Source: Vibrio cyclitrophicus
GTDB lineage: Bacteria; Pseudomonadota; Gammaproteobacteria; Enterobacterales; Vibrionaceae
Reading direction: 5' to 3'
DNA: 64,000 bases
NCBI GenBank assembly: GCA_023206055.1
Contig: CP065366.1
Coordinates: 1,922,001 to 1,986,000, forward strand
The notes under the pieces were generated by a model that was not told the DNA's origin, ran no database searches, and saw only the letters and a list, made by a program, of their open reading frames with translations. Both the position numbers and the translations under genes were made by a program. Of this stretch, positions 16,183 through 25,074 are shown piece after piece (position 1 is the first letter of the stretch; each line of letters starts with the position of its first letter).

Positions 16183-17835
16183 ATGACTCAAGTAGATTGG
16201 CGACATGTTACGCCTCAGTACGACGAATATAGCGCTCAATTAGAGCAATTCCCTGACATCTCGCCTTTCCCGTTTTCAGATATTCAACATAGATTCAAAG
16301 ATGCGCTAACCCGCTTTGTCCGTTTGTCTAACCTTTCGCGTGTTTTACTTGTAAACGCTCCGGACAATTCGATCTATCGTCAAATGATTGTTGAATCTCT
16401 AGTCACTGCTTTAGATGATCACTCTCTACCGGTTATAAAAACTGAGTCTTTAAATGCTGTCTCTCTGTTTGACCAAGTTCAATCGAAAGACGGTAAGGTT
16501 ATTGCGACAAAACCCGGCCTACTGGCTAGAGCAAACAACGGCTATTTGATCGTTTCAGCTAACTTGATCTTAGCGAATCCTGGAAGCTGGTTGCTGCTTA
16601 AATCAGCACTGCTTGGTGAGGCCGTAGAGCCTATCAGCAGCAATCCTGAGCATTTAAACCAATCCCCAACTTTGCCTCTGACTTACAACATTAAGTTGAT
16701 TGTGGTTGGAGACAGAGCTCAATTAGCTGACCTTGATTATCTAGACAGCGATATTCAAACCGGTTTTTGCCTATTTAGCGAAATTGAACAAGATATCAAG
16801 CTCTCTGAAGAGACTTTGACTCAATATCTTGGTTACCTTAAGTGGCTTCAACAACGCTATGAACTGCCAACCATCACACAACAAGCGTTGACGGGCATTC
16901 TTACTGCCGGAGCAAGAGAGACTGAAGATCAGAGCTATATTCCATTATGCCCTATTTGGCACAATGCGTTATTGAACGAAGCTCTTATTGAAGCCGACAA
17001 TGGTGAGATTGATATTCACCATATCCAACAAGCTCAACAGCACAAATACAACCGTGAATCGTACTTACCAGAACGCGCTCTGGATGATATTCGAGATGGC
17101 CAAGTCATTATCGAAACCGAGGGTGAACAAGTTGGCCAAGTTAATGGCCTGACGGTTATCGATGTTCCAGGACACCCGATCTCTTATGGTGAACCTGCAC
17201 GAATTTCCTGCGTTATTCACTTTGGTGATGGTGACATTGCCGACGTAGAGCGCAAAGCCGAGCTGGGCGGTAATCTTCATGCTAAAGGTATGATGATCAT
17301 GCAAGCATTTGTGAGCAGCGCACTAAACCTTGAAGATCCGTTGCCATACGCTGCTTCTGTTGTGTTTGAGCAATCGTACTGCGAAGTAGACGGGGATAGT
17401 GCTTCTCTTGCTGAGCTTTGTTCTCTAGTGAGTGCTTTGTCTGAATACCCTATCAATCAACAAATTGCGGTTACTGGTGCAGTTGACCAATTTGGTCGTG
17501 TACAAGCTGTTGGCGGGCTAAACGAGAAAATCGAAGGCTTCTACCATGTGTGTAAGCACAACGGCTTAACTGGTGAGCAAGGCGTGATCCTTCCTAGATC
17601 GAATCTAAGACACCTTACATTGAAGCCTGACCTTATTGAAAGCATTAAGAATGAAGAATTCCATATTTGGTCTGTGTCTAATGTAGACGAAGCAATTCCT
17701 CTCATTATGAACAAGCCATTTAGAGACGATGAACAAGAAAGCGTTCTGAGTAAAATAGCGGAACGTATTGAAAATTTTGAAAGACATGAGCACCCTATTG
17801 GAATCGTTGGACGCATTAAAAACTGGTTTGTCTAG
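16183..17835 (+). CDS. Lon-like (LonB/YcbZ) serine protease
   Basis: 550 residues. The C-terminal third is a peptidase S16 domain with catalytic Ser in VDGDSASLAELC and Lys in GGLNEKIEGF, the Lon Ser-Lys dyad. The N-terminal part follows the LonB AAA layout, but the P-loop position reads LVNAPDNSI and lacks GxxGxGK[ST], and the Walker B acidic pair is replaced (GYLIVSANLI). ATP hydrolysis therefore looks lost. It stands directly before fabA as ycbZ does in E. coli. Substrates unknown. Its last codons overlap a FadR-like site for fabA. Confidence 0.85.
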   Translation: MTQVDWRHVTPQYDEYSAQLEQFPDISPFPFSDIQHRFKDALTRFVRLSNLSRVLLVNAPDNSIYRQMIVESLVTALDDHSLPVIKTESLNAVSLFDQVQSKDGKVIATKPGLLARANNGYLIVSANLILANPGSWLLLKSALLGEAVEPISSNPEHLNQSPTLPLTYNIKLIVVGDRAQLADLDYLDSDIQTGFCLFSEIEQDIKLSEETLTQYLGYLKWLQQRYELPTITQQALTGILTAGARETEDQSYIPLCPIWHNALLNEALIEADNGEIDIHHIQQAQQHKYNRESYLPERALDDIRDGQVIIETEGEQVGQVNGLTVIDVPGHPISYGEPARISCVIHFGDGDIADVERKAELGGNLHAKGMMIMQAFVSSALNLEDPLPYAASVVFEQSYCEVDGDSASLAELCSLVSALSEYPINQQIAVTGAVDQFGRVQAVGGLNEKIEGFYHVCKHNGLTGEQGVILPRSNLRHLTLKPDLIESIKNEEFHIWSVSNVDEAIPLIMNKPFRDDEQESVLSKIAERIENFERHEHPIGIVGRIKNWFV

Positions 17836-17837
17836 TA
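17821..17837. promoter_or_regulatory. Candidate FadR site upstream of fabA
   Basis: AACTGGTTTGTCTAGTA matches 9 of 13 defined bases of the FadR consensus (ANCTGGTCNGACCNGNT). It spans the Lon stop codon. In E. coli FadR activates fabA from a similar place next to a FabR site. Weak match, supported mainly by position. Confidence 0.4.
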
Positions 17838-17847
17838 CTGATCGGAC

Positions 17848-17876
17848 TTGTTTAGCGTACACCTGTTCACTAATAT
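17848..17876 (+). promoter_or_regulatory. fabA promoter with FabR operator in the spacer
   Basis: -35 TTGTTT (17848-17853), 17-bp spacer, -10 TAATAT (17871-17876). The spacer is filled by AGCGTACACCTGTTCACT (17854-17871), the dyad known for the FabR repressor at E. coli fabA and fabB (AGCGTACA-N2-TGTTNGCT type). FabR represses unsaturated fatty acid synthesis when unsaturated acyl thioesters are abundant. Operator placement between -35 and -10 fits direct repression. Confidence 0.75.
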
Positions 17877-17905
17877 GCACCTATCAAAAATCGGAGTAAT
17901 TGATA

Positions 17906-18421
17906 ATGCAAAACAAACGTGATTCTTACACTCGCGAAGAGCTTCTAGCATCAAGCCAAGGCGAACTATGGCCACAAGGCCCTCAACTACCAGCACCGAA
18001 CATGCTAATGATGGATCGCATCACTAAGATGTCTGAGACTGAAGGTGATTACGGTAAAGGTTTGGTTCTTGCTGAGCTGGATATTACTCCTGACCTATGG
18101 TTCTTCGATTGTCACTTCCCGGGTGACCCAGTAATGCCTGGTTGTCTAGGTCTTGACGCAATGTGGCAGCTTGTTGGCTTCTACCTTGGTTGGGTTGGTG
18201 GCGAAGGTAAAGGTCGTGCTCTAGGTGTTGGCGAAGTGAAATTCACTGGTCAAATTCTACCTACAGCGAAAAAAGTAACTTACGAGATCCACATGAAGCG
18301 TGTTGTTAACCGTCGCCTAGTTATGGGACTTGCGGATGGTCGCGTACTTGTTGATGGTAAAGAGATCTATGTTGCTAAAGATCTGAAAGTTGGCCTTTTC
18401 CAAGATACGTCAGCATTCTAA
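17906..18421 (+). CDS. fabA: 3-hydroxydecanoyl-ACP dehydratase/isomerase
   Basis: 171 residues, as E. coli FabA (172). The active-site block is visible: WFFDCHFPGDPVMPGCLG with catalytic His, then GLDAMWQLVGF with catalytic Asp. FabA makes the cis double bond at C10 and starts unsaturated fatty acid synthesis. Start: an in-frame TTG is 6 bases earlier, but GGAG at 17893-17896 fits the ATG at 17906 and the N-terminus MQNKRDSYTREELLAS matches the family. Controlled by the FadR/FabR sites upstream. Confidence 0.97.
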   Translation: MQNKRDSYTREELLASSQGELWPQGPQLPAPNMLMMDRITKMSETEGDYGKGLVLAELDITPDLWFFDCHFPGDPVMPGCLGLDAMWQLVGFYLGWVGGEGKGRALGVGEVKFTGQILPTAKKVTYEIHMKRVVNRRLVMGLADGRVLVDGKEIYVAKDLKVGLFQDTSAF

Positions 18422-18439
18422 TCTGTTAGTTAGATTTTT

Positions 18440-18470
18440 AATAAAGCAGCCCATGGCTGCTTTATTTTCA
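18440..18470 (+). terminator. fabA terminator
   Basis: Perfect 12-bp stem (AATAAAGCAGCC / GGCTGCTTTATT) with a 3-base loop, followed by TTCATTTT. Confidence 0.9.
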
Positions 18471-18483
18471 TTTTAATGAATTT

Positions 18484-18495
18484 AGTTATAGTGCA
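18484..18495 (+). repeat. Copy 4 of intergenic motif AGTTAYAGYGCA
   Basis: Reads AGTTATAGTGCA; 16 bases (ATTTAGTTATAGTGCA) are identical with copy 3. It lies after the fabA terminator. Confidence 0.5.
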
Positions 18496-18614
18496 TTAAG
18501 GTATCAAAACCTGCTTGTGGAATAGGTTAAATCCACCAGCAATACGCTCTTATAATAACTAAACTATAGTACTTTATAGCTCTCTGGGGATCTTGGTACT
18601 CGTATGAAACTAAC

Positions 18615-18653
18615 AAGGCTCCAGCCGTTGTAATCAACAGACAATGGAGCCTT
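18615..18653 (-). other. Stem-loop in the rmf 3' region
   Basis: Nine-base stem AAGGCTCCA / TGGAGCCTT enclosing a smaller GTTG-TAAT-CAAC hairpin, 25-63 bases after the rmf stop. No T-run follows on the minus strand, so it may stabilise the mRNA rather than act as a classic terminator. Confidence 0.5.
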
Positions 18654-18677
18654 GGCCTTTAATTCTTTTCGCCCTAT

Positions 18678-18851
18678 CTACTTATAGAGACCTGATTGCT
18701 TGTCATCTTTGGCGTCACGCCATCCACCTAACCAATAAGACCGAGAATCCATTTGGCTATATGGACAAGCTTCTTGCGATCGTCCATTTAAACCAGCCTT
18801 GTAGCCTTGAGATTGTGCTCGTTCTAGTCGATCACGCTTTTGTCTCTTCAT
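18678..18851 (-). CDS. rmf: Ribosome modulation factor
   Basis: 57 residues, starting MKRQKRDRLERAQSQGYKAG, nearly identical in pattern to E. coli RMF (55 residues): GRSQEACPYSQMDSRSYWLGGWRDA. RMF dimerises 70S ribosomes into inactive 100S particles in stationary phase. A longer in-frame start exists 27 bases upstream but the family start and the GAGGA 8 bases before the ATG decide for 18851. Small, basic protein between fabA and DUF3466, as in other Vibrio. Confidence 0.95.
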   Translation of the reverse strand: MKRQKRDRLERAQSQGYKAGLNGRSQEACPYSQMDSRSYWLGGWRDAKDDKQSGLYK

Positions 18852-18965
18852 AGTGCAGTCCTCATACGGGTGTTCCACTTACTAACATACAATGATTACA
18901 ACTTAACGGAGCTTTTGTGACTCCAATTTTAAGAATCGATCAGTTTTCAACTTTTCTCAAGGCGA

Positions 18966-18999
18966 AAAAAAGCCCGAGTTCATAATTGTGAACTTGGGC
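18966..18999 (-). terminator. Terminator after the DUF3466 gene
   Basis: Eleven-base stem GCCCAAGTTCA / TGAACTCGGGC (minus strand, one G-T pair) followed by seven T. It ends the rlmKL-uup-DUF3466 series. Confidence 0.88.
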
Positions 19000-19012
19000 C
19001 CAAGAGATAAAA

Positions 19013-20764
19013 TTATTTAAATTTTCTACGGAACCCTAACAGACCAAGCACAGTCAAAGTTAACCAACCTAGCCCGGCACCTTGACGATCGACCTTCTCG
19101 GTGTCAGTGCTACGAGCTATGATATCCTTTTCGGTAGCCCCACTGATAGGAACCAACTTAACCGCGACAACCTCTTCAACTGCGTTGGAAGCAGCCCCGC
19201 CACAGTACGAGTTATGTGCAGTTGTGTCATAGGGTTGCGCTTTACCATTTACAGTACACTTAATGGCAGTTCCCGATATAACACCAGCATCATTAATGTC
19301 TGTCGCATCGATCACGCGGAAATAATTATTATCGTTAGAGTAGTCCTGACCATCAGTATTAGCGCCATTAGTTAAGTCATCTAACCACCATGATTTGCTG
19401 CGAAAAACCCCACTGTAACGTTCCGTCAACGTGCCAGGAACAACATAATCATCATCTGGATGTGATTGGTATGGGTAAATAAAACCACGGTGGCGACGCT
19501 CACTGCCATCTACTTCTCGAATTGTCTCAGCATCAATTTGCCCGACAAATTCATTAAAGTTGTTTACTGCTTTTGCTTCACCACCAGATCCAGTAAAGAA
19601 AATACCACCGGTTAAGAATGTTGCACTAGGATTAGAAGCATCTTTAACAAAGAAAGCTTTGTTGGCTGCACTTCCACTCTCAGGAACATATCCATTTCGC
19701 TTGGCGTAGCCAATAGCAAACAAGTTGCTATTGATGTCAGTAACCACAGAATTACTGTATCTAGCATCATCATTAGATGAGCCAGAATTAACCTGTGCGC
19801 CGATAACCTGCTTAGTCGTCCATGTTGCGCTAGTAAGATCTAATGAATCACTAACAAAAACACTGGCATTCATGTCTTTTAGGTCGCCATTACCACTCTT
19901 GGTATTATAACCAACACCGTAGAAAACAAATCCTGACTCTACGATTGAACGCATGCTACCTTGGGCAAAGTAGTCACCTTTTTGAGCGCTACCACTAATC
20001 CATTCGATTTCTTTGGTTATAGTTCCGTCCCAAATCGCCGCTTTTGAGCTAAAGGTTGTATCCGAAGTATCAGTTTTCGGACCTTGAGTAGATACACTAC
20101 CTACGTTGTAAACAGTACCGTTACTTGCTTTTATCGCACGCCACGCACGTGTTTCCGAGGTACCATCTGGAGCTACGGAGTCGGTGTGAAGCGCATTATT
20201 ACGAATATCACCCTCAGATTTAACCCCCAAAGGCTCAACTTCTGAGGCATCATTAACGTAAAGTGAATTAATAACAGTATTTCTATTTTCGAATGTATCG
20301 CCGCCTTCAACAAAAGCTTTCGCATTTACGTGAGTTAGATCATTTCTTTCCTTACTCCAAGTGTTGTTCCAACGGTTTTCTGCCCAACTTTCACATGTAG
20401 AGTATCTCAGCTCTCGATAACAATAGTTTTCGAAATCGTCACGCTCTTGAATGTACTGAAATGGTGCATCCATTGCGAATGGAACTTCTTCACGATAACT
20501 TACCGCTTCAAGCGTATCGCGAGTCTCACCAGCAAGTTTAAATGTACTATCGGTACAGTTGGTCGCAAGTGAATCGAAGCAACCCAACGCAAGCTCATTC
20601 GTTCCGTCTGTCGCAACACCAGGTTGTATCGCCACACCATAGATTTCAGATGCACCGGTAATCGAAGGAGTAACTTCAACTACCTTATAAAGCGCAGCAT
20701 TGGCATTAGTTGCAGCAAAAACTAATGCCGCAACTGTCGTTAATTTAAATTTAGTACAAGTCAT
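19013..20764 (-). CDS. DUF3466 family secreted protein with C-terminal anchor
   Basis: 583 residues. Signal peptide about 1-23 (cut after NANA), a long repetitive extracellular-type region rich in Asp, Asn, Ser and Thr, and a C-terminal tail GAGLGWLTLTVLGLLGFRRKFK split here as Gly-rich motif, membrane helix and RRK basic end. This tripartite end resembles the GlyGly-CTERM signal processed by rhombosortase in Vibrio, so the protein may be delivered to the cell surface. DUF3466 is Vibrio-typical and sits after uup. Function unknown. Nine bases separate it from uup, so co-transcribed. Confidence 0.8.
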   Translation of the reverse strand: MTCTKFKLTTVAALVFAATNANAALYKVVEVTPSITGASEIYGVAIQPGVATDGTNELALGCFDSLATNCTDSTFKLAGETRDTLEAVSYREEVPFAMDAPFQYIQERDDFENYCYRELRYSTCESWAENRWNNTWSKERNDLTHVNAKAFVEGGDTFENRNTVINSLYVNDASEVEPLGVKSEGDIRNNALHTDSVAPDGTSETRAWRAIKASNGTVYNVGSVSTQGPKTDTSDTTFSSKAAIWDGTITKEIEWISGSAQKGDYFAQGSMRSIVESGFVFYGVGYNTKSGNGDLKDMNASVFVSDSLDLTSATWTTKQVIGAQVNSGSSNDDARYSNSVVTDINSNLFAIGYAKRNGYVPESGSAANKAFFVKDASNPSATFLTGGIFFTGSGGEAKAVNNFNEFVGQIDAETIREVDGSERRHRGFIYPYQSHPDDDYVVPGTLTERYSGVFRSKSWWLDDLTNGANTDGQDYSNDNNYFRVIDATDINDAGVISGTAIKCTVNGKAQPYDTTAHNSYCGGAASNAVEEVVAVKLVPISGATEKDIIARSTDTEKVDRQGAGLGWLTLTVLGLLGFRRKFK

Positions 20765-20773
20765 TATTACTTC

Positions 20774-22690
20774 TTAACTTTCCTGTTGTAGTGCCTCGAG
20801 CTCTTCCCAGCGCTCAAAAGCGACTTCAAGCTCCTGCTCTGCTGCAGATAGCTTATCTAATACTGGTTGTGTCTGCTCTACAGGTTTTGAAAAGAAGCTT
20901 GGATCGTTGACTTCTTCCTGAAGAGTTTCAATTTGAGTTTCCAATTCTTCCAAGCGCATTGGTAGCGCTTCTAATTCTCGTTGTAGCTTATACGATAACT
21001 TCTTAGGTTTAGCCTTCACTGCCGCAGTTTTGGGAGTTTCCTCAACTACTTTCTCAGGCTTTGATGGCTTTTCAACCTGTCGGTACTCTAATGCCTGCTT
21101 TCTTTGCTGCTGAGCATCGTGGTAACCACCAACAAATTCTTCAATAACGCCATTACCTTCAAAGATCCAACTTGTCATCACTGTATTATCAACAAACTGA
21201 CGATCGTGACTCACTAAAAGAAGTGTACTCTGATAGTTGGCAAGCAAATCTTCTAAAAGTTCCAAAGTTTCGATATCTAGATCGTTGGTTGGCTCATCGA
21301 GAATCAATAAGTTATTCGACTTAAGGAAGATACGAGCTAATAACAGACGGTTTTTCTCACCACCAGACAGCGCTTTAACAGGAGTACGAGCACGTTTAGG
21401 AGAGAATAAGAAATCTTGTAGATAGCTTAGTGCATGACGCTCACGTCCGCCTACAGTCACCTCTTGCTTACCATCAGCAAGGTTATCGATAACCGACTTC
21501 TCAGGGTCTAAGATTTCGCGGTATTGGTCGAAGTAAGCGACTTCAAGCTTAGTACCACAATGTAGACGGCCTGAATCTGGCTTAAGTTGATCGAGAAGCA
21601 GTTTAAGTACCGTACTCTTACCACAGCCATTAGGACCGATCAGAGCAATACGATCGCCACGCATGATGTTGAAGCTAAAGTCTTTAACAATCTCTTTGCC
21701 TTCAAAACCAAAGTTAAGATTTTCCGCTTCGAATACAATCTTGCCTGAGCGTTGACCATCATCAATCTGGATGACCGCTTTACCCTGCACTTCACGACGA
21801 TTGATACGTTCTTCACGCAGCTTCTTGAGAGCACGCACACGGCCTTCATTACGAGTTCGACGAGCTTTGATACCCTGACGAATCCAAACTTCTTCTTGAG
21901 CAAGCTTTTTATCAAATTCAGCGTTCTGCATTTCCTCAACACGCAACGCTTCTTCTTTCTCTAATAGGTAGTTTTCGTAATCACCCGGGAAAGAGCTCAG
22001 TTTGCCGCGATCAAGATCAACGATACGTGTTGCCATCGATTTTATGAAAGCACGGTCATGCGAGATAAAGATGATTGAACCACGGAAGTCTTTCAGGAAG
22101 CCTTCTAACCATTCAATAGTCGCAACATCCAGGTGGTTAGTCGGTTCGTCTAGAAGTAGAACGTCTGGATCACACACTAGTGCACGAGCAAGTGCCGCTT
22201 TACGTTGCCAACCACCAGACAAATCGGTCAGTTTGGTTTCAGCAGTCAGCTTAAGCGCCGCCATTACGTTACTTACGCGATCTTCGAAACGCCATGCGTT
22301 TGCGTGATCTAACTGCTCTTGAACGCGAGTAAGACGATTTAGGTTCTTTTCACTAGGGTCAGTACCAATGAGATCCAAAAGATCATGATAGATCTTCAGT
22401 TGCTCGCCAATTTCAGCTAAGCCACCAGCAACGTAGTCATAGACTGTACCTTGCTCATTACGCGGGGGATCTTGCTCAAGGCGAGACACAACCACATCTT
22501 GTGTGATTTGCATCTTGCCGTCGTCCATGAGGATGTTCCCAGACAGGATCTTCATCAATGTAGACTTACCCGCGCCATTGCGTCCTACTAAACACACACG
22601 TTCGTTTTCTTGCAGCGCGAAATCCGCACGATCTAATAATGGGTGATCGCCAAACGCTAATTGCCCATTATGAATTGTAAGTAATGCCAT
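20774..22690 (-). CDS. uup: ABC-F ATPase Uup
   Basis: 638 residues, two ABC domains in tandem. Walker A GRNGAGKST (about 37) and GPNGCGKST (about 352), signatures LSGGWQRKAAL and LSGGEKNRLLL, Walker B LLLDEPTNHLD and LILDEPTNDLD. A linker with many Lys/Arg lies between, and a coiled coil ends the protein (about 555-638). No membrane segments: this is the ABC-F type that works on ribosomes or DNA; Uup affects transposon precise excision and ribosome assembly in E. coli. It overlaps the glutaredoxin-like gene by 23 bp, suggesting coupling. Confidence 0.95.
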   Translation of the reverse strand: MALLTIHNGQLAFGDHPLLDRADFALQENERVCLVGRNGAGKSTLMKILSGNILMDDGKMQITQDVVVSRLEQDPPRNEQGTVYDYVAGGLAEIGEQLKIYHDLLDLIGTDPSEKNLNRLTRVQEQLDHANAWRFEDRVSNVMAALKLTAETKLTDLSGGWQRKAALARALVCDPDVLLLDEPTNHLDVATIEWLEGFLKDFRGSIIFISHDRAFIKSMATRIVDLDRGKLSSFPGDYENYLLEKEEALRVEEMQNAEFDKKLAQEEVWIRQGIKARRTRNEGRVRALKKLREERINRREVQGKAVIQIDDGQRSGKIVFEAENLNFGFEGKEIVKDFSFNIMRGDRIALIGPNGCGKSTVLKLLLDQLKPDSGRLHCGTKLEVAYFDQYREILDPEKSVIDNLADGKQEVTVGGRERHALSYLQDFLFSPKRARTPVKALSGGEKNRLLLARIFLKSNNLLILDEPTNDLDIETLELLEDLLANYQSTLLLVSHDRQFVDNTVMTSWIFEGNGVIEEFVGGYHDAQQQRKQALEYRQVEKPSKPEKVVEETPKTAAVKAKPKKLSYKLQRELEALPMRLEELETQIETLQEEVNDPSFFSKPVEQTQPVLDKLSAAEQELEVAFERWEELEALQQES

Positions 22691-22928
22691 TCTTCTTTAA
22701 CCAATCATTAAGTTCTAACAAGCCAAATGGCCAGTTAAGCTCTGAGCTTTGAGAAAGGTCAGAGCTTTCAAATTTGAGCACCGGAATAGTGACCCCGTAA
22801 CGGGAAAAAAGCTCATCATCAAATGCAATGTCAACAACGTTGACGTGATGGCTAATGTTTAACTGTTCCGTGAGTTGGAATGCCATCTCACATAGATGGC
22901 ACCCTTCTGTACTGTAGAGAGTCAGCAC
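22668..22928 (-). CDS. Glutaredoxin-like protein (DUF836)
   Basis: 86 residues with a thioredoxin-like fold start MLTLYSTEGCHLCEMA, carrying a CxxC motif (CHLC, residues 10-13), and a cis-proline region GVTIPVL. This is the small DUF836/glutaredoxin family found beside uup and rlmKL. Likely a cytoplasmic thiol-disulfide protein; partner unknown. It starts 25 bp after the rlmKL stop and overlaps uup. Confidence 0.85.
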   Translation of the reverse strand: MLTLYSTEGCHLCEMAFQLTEQLNISHHVNVVDIAFDDELFSRYGVTIPVLKFESSDLSQSSELNWPFGLLELNDWLKKNGITYNS

Positions 22929-22953
22929 TATATATCCTTATACAATCTCTTAA

Positions 22954-25074
22954 CTACTTATGTGTAATCAACCAACAGTTATGAATGTGCTTGTTGCGAG
23001 AGAAGTCCAAAGGAAGTGTCTTAGCTGAGATGTTCTGAGCCTTAAGACCTAACTCATCGAGAGCTTCCAAGTCCATTTTGAAGTGACGCTTGTTGTTAGA
23101 GAATACAATCGTGCCTTCTTCACGAAGAAGACGCTTAAGGTTCTCCATCAATTGAATGTGATCGCGTTGAACATCGAAAGATTGATCCATACGTTTAGAG
23201 TTTGAGAACGTTGGTGGATCGATAAAGATCAGATCGTAAGAGCCCTGCTCTTTAGCCAACCATTGTAGACAGTCAGCTTGAACAAATTGATGTTGACGAC
23301 CAACACGGCCATTAAGCTCCATGTTCTGTTTTGCCCACTCAAGGTAGGTATTCGACATGTCAACCGTTGTTGTAGAGCGAGCGCCACCCACAGCAGCATG
23401 AACAGATGCACTACCAGTGTAAGCAAACAGGTTTAGGAAATCTTTACCTGCAGCCATCTCACCGATACGACGACGAGTGATCTTATGATCTAGGAACAAG
23501 CCTGTATCAAGGTAATCATGAAGATTAACAATCAGCTTAACGCCGTACTCGTTCACTTCTAGGTTAGATGAATCTTGAGCCATCTTCTGGTATTGAGAAC
23601 GACCCTTCTGTTTCTGACGAACCTTAAGCACGACGTTGTTTGCTTCAACGCCAGTTACTTGAATAGAAGCACGGATGATATCGGTTAAGCGACGCTTAGC
23701 TTTGTCTTCCGGCACATCTTTCGGTGCTGCGTATTCTTGAATTACAAGGTGACCCGGGTATACGTCAATCGCTACATTGTATTCTGGTAAGTCAGCATCG
23801 TAGATACGGTAGCAATCTAGTTGCTCTTTCTTAGCCCACTTACCGATCTTGCCGATGTTCTTTTTAAGACGGTTCGCGAAATCAGGTGCAATTAGCTGCT
23901 CTTGCTCGCCCGTTGGACGTTCTGACATCGGACGATCTGAAATTGAGTAGTTCTTTTGGTGACACGGTAACGCACCGTTATTCAATTTGAACTGTTTATC
24001 TGCACGCATGCGTAAGCAGCTAAGTAGTTCATCTGAACTAGAGAAGATAGACGCGTTACAACCACCAAATTCCGCTTTAAGCTGCGCGCCGAATGCGGTG
24101 TAAAGAGCAATAAGACCCGGCTCTGTGCCAAGACGCTCACCGTAAGGTGGGTTAGAAACAATCACACCATCAGTAAACTCGCTAGGACGCTTAAGTTTTG
24201 CAGCATCACCTACTTCGAATTCAATCAGCTCCTCAACACCAGCACGACGAGCATTGTCACGCGCTGTTTTGATCATGCGTTCGTCATTGTCATAGCCATA
24301 GAACTTACATTCTACTTTCTTAACACCACGACGACCTTGAACGTTCGCTTCAGCTTTCACTTCAGCCCATAGCTCTGGTTCGAAATCTTCTAGTGATTCA
24401 AAACACCACTTTTGTCGTTTAACACCTGGAGCCATATTTGCAGCCATCATTGCCGCTTCAATCACTAACGTACCTGAACCACACATAGGGTCTAGGAAAG
24501 GCTTAGTCGCATCCCAACCACTACGAAGAAGAATCGCTGCAGCAAGAGTTTCACGCAGAGGTGCGCGACCTGATTCGGGACGGTAACCACGTTGGTGAAG
24601 ACCGCTGCCCACCATATCAACACCAAGAATCGCTTTATCACGGTGTAGACGAACGTGAATTCGGATGTCTGGGTTCTCTTTGCTGATAGAAGGACGAGGT
24701 AGAGACTTCTTCTCGAAGCAATCAACAACGGCATCTTTTACTTTCATTGCACCGTATTGGCTATTACGGATTTCGTTGTTTGTACCATTGAAGTCAACAA
24801 CAAAACGTTTAGAGCTATGGAATTGATTTACCCAGTTAACCGCAGTGGTTGATAGGTACAAATCCATGTCGTCCATACAAGTGAATTCAGAAAGGACACG
24901 TACAAATCGAGAAGCCAAACGGCTCCACAAACAACAACGATAAATTTGCTCATTGGTGGCTTTGAATTTAACACCTGCTTGAACAGGTTTTGCGTTTGTA
25001 ATCCCTAGTTGGGTTAGTTCTTCAACTAATAAATTCTCAAGGCCATTTGAGGTAACCGCTAGATATTGATTCAT
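22954..25074 (-). CDS. rlmKL: 23S rRNA methyltransferase RlmKL
   Basis: 706 residues, as fusion protein of E. coli (702). N-terminal THUMP domain (about 45-155), then a N2-methyltransferase half with DPMCGSGTLVIEAAM and NPPYGERLG (m2G2445), then a second Rossmann half with FAYTGSASVHAAVGGA and DPPTFSNSKRM (m7G2069). Both modify helix 74/80 of 23S rRNA. It opens a run with the glutaredoxin-like gene, uup and DUF3466. A long gene-free leader (25075-25583) precedes it. Confidence 0.96.
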   Translation of the reverse strand: MNQYLAVTSNGLENLLVEELTQLGITNAKPVQAGVKFKATNEQIYRCCLWSRLASRFVRVLSEFTCMDDMDLYLSTTAVNWVNQFHSSKRFVVDFNGTNNEIRNSQYGAMKVKDAVVDCFEKKSLPRPSISKENPDIRIHVRLHRDKAILGVDMVGSGLHQRGYRPESGRAPLRETLAAAILLRSGWDATKPFLDPMCGSGTLVIEAAMMAANMAPGVKRQKWCFESLEDFEPELWAEVKAEANVQGRRGVKKVECKFYGYDNDERMIKTARDNARRAGVEELIEFEVGDAAKLKRPSEFTDGVIVSNPPYGERLGTEPGLIALYTAFGAQLKAEFGGCNASIFSSSDELLSCLRMRADKQFKLNNGALPCHQKNYSISDRPMSERPTGEQEQLIAPDFANRLKKNIGKIGKWAKKEQLDCYRIYDADLPEYNVAIDVYPGHLVIQEYAAPKDVPEDKAKRRLTDIIRASIQVTGVEANNVVLKVRQKQKGRSQYQKMAQDSSNLEVNEYGVKLIVNLHDYLDTGLFLDHKITRRRIGEMAAGKDFLNLFAYTGSASVHAAVGGARSTTTVDMSNTYLEWAKQNMELNGRVGRQHQFVQADCLQWLAKEQGSYDLIFIDPPTFSNSKRMDQSFDVQRDHIQLMENLKRLLREEGTIVFSNNKRHFKMDLEALDELGLKAQNISAKTLPLDFSRNKHIHNCWLITHK

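Noticed and set aside
22789..22801. GTGACCCCGTAAC as matS
   Set aside because: Only 11 of 13 positions match; likewise 23959-23971.
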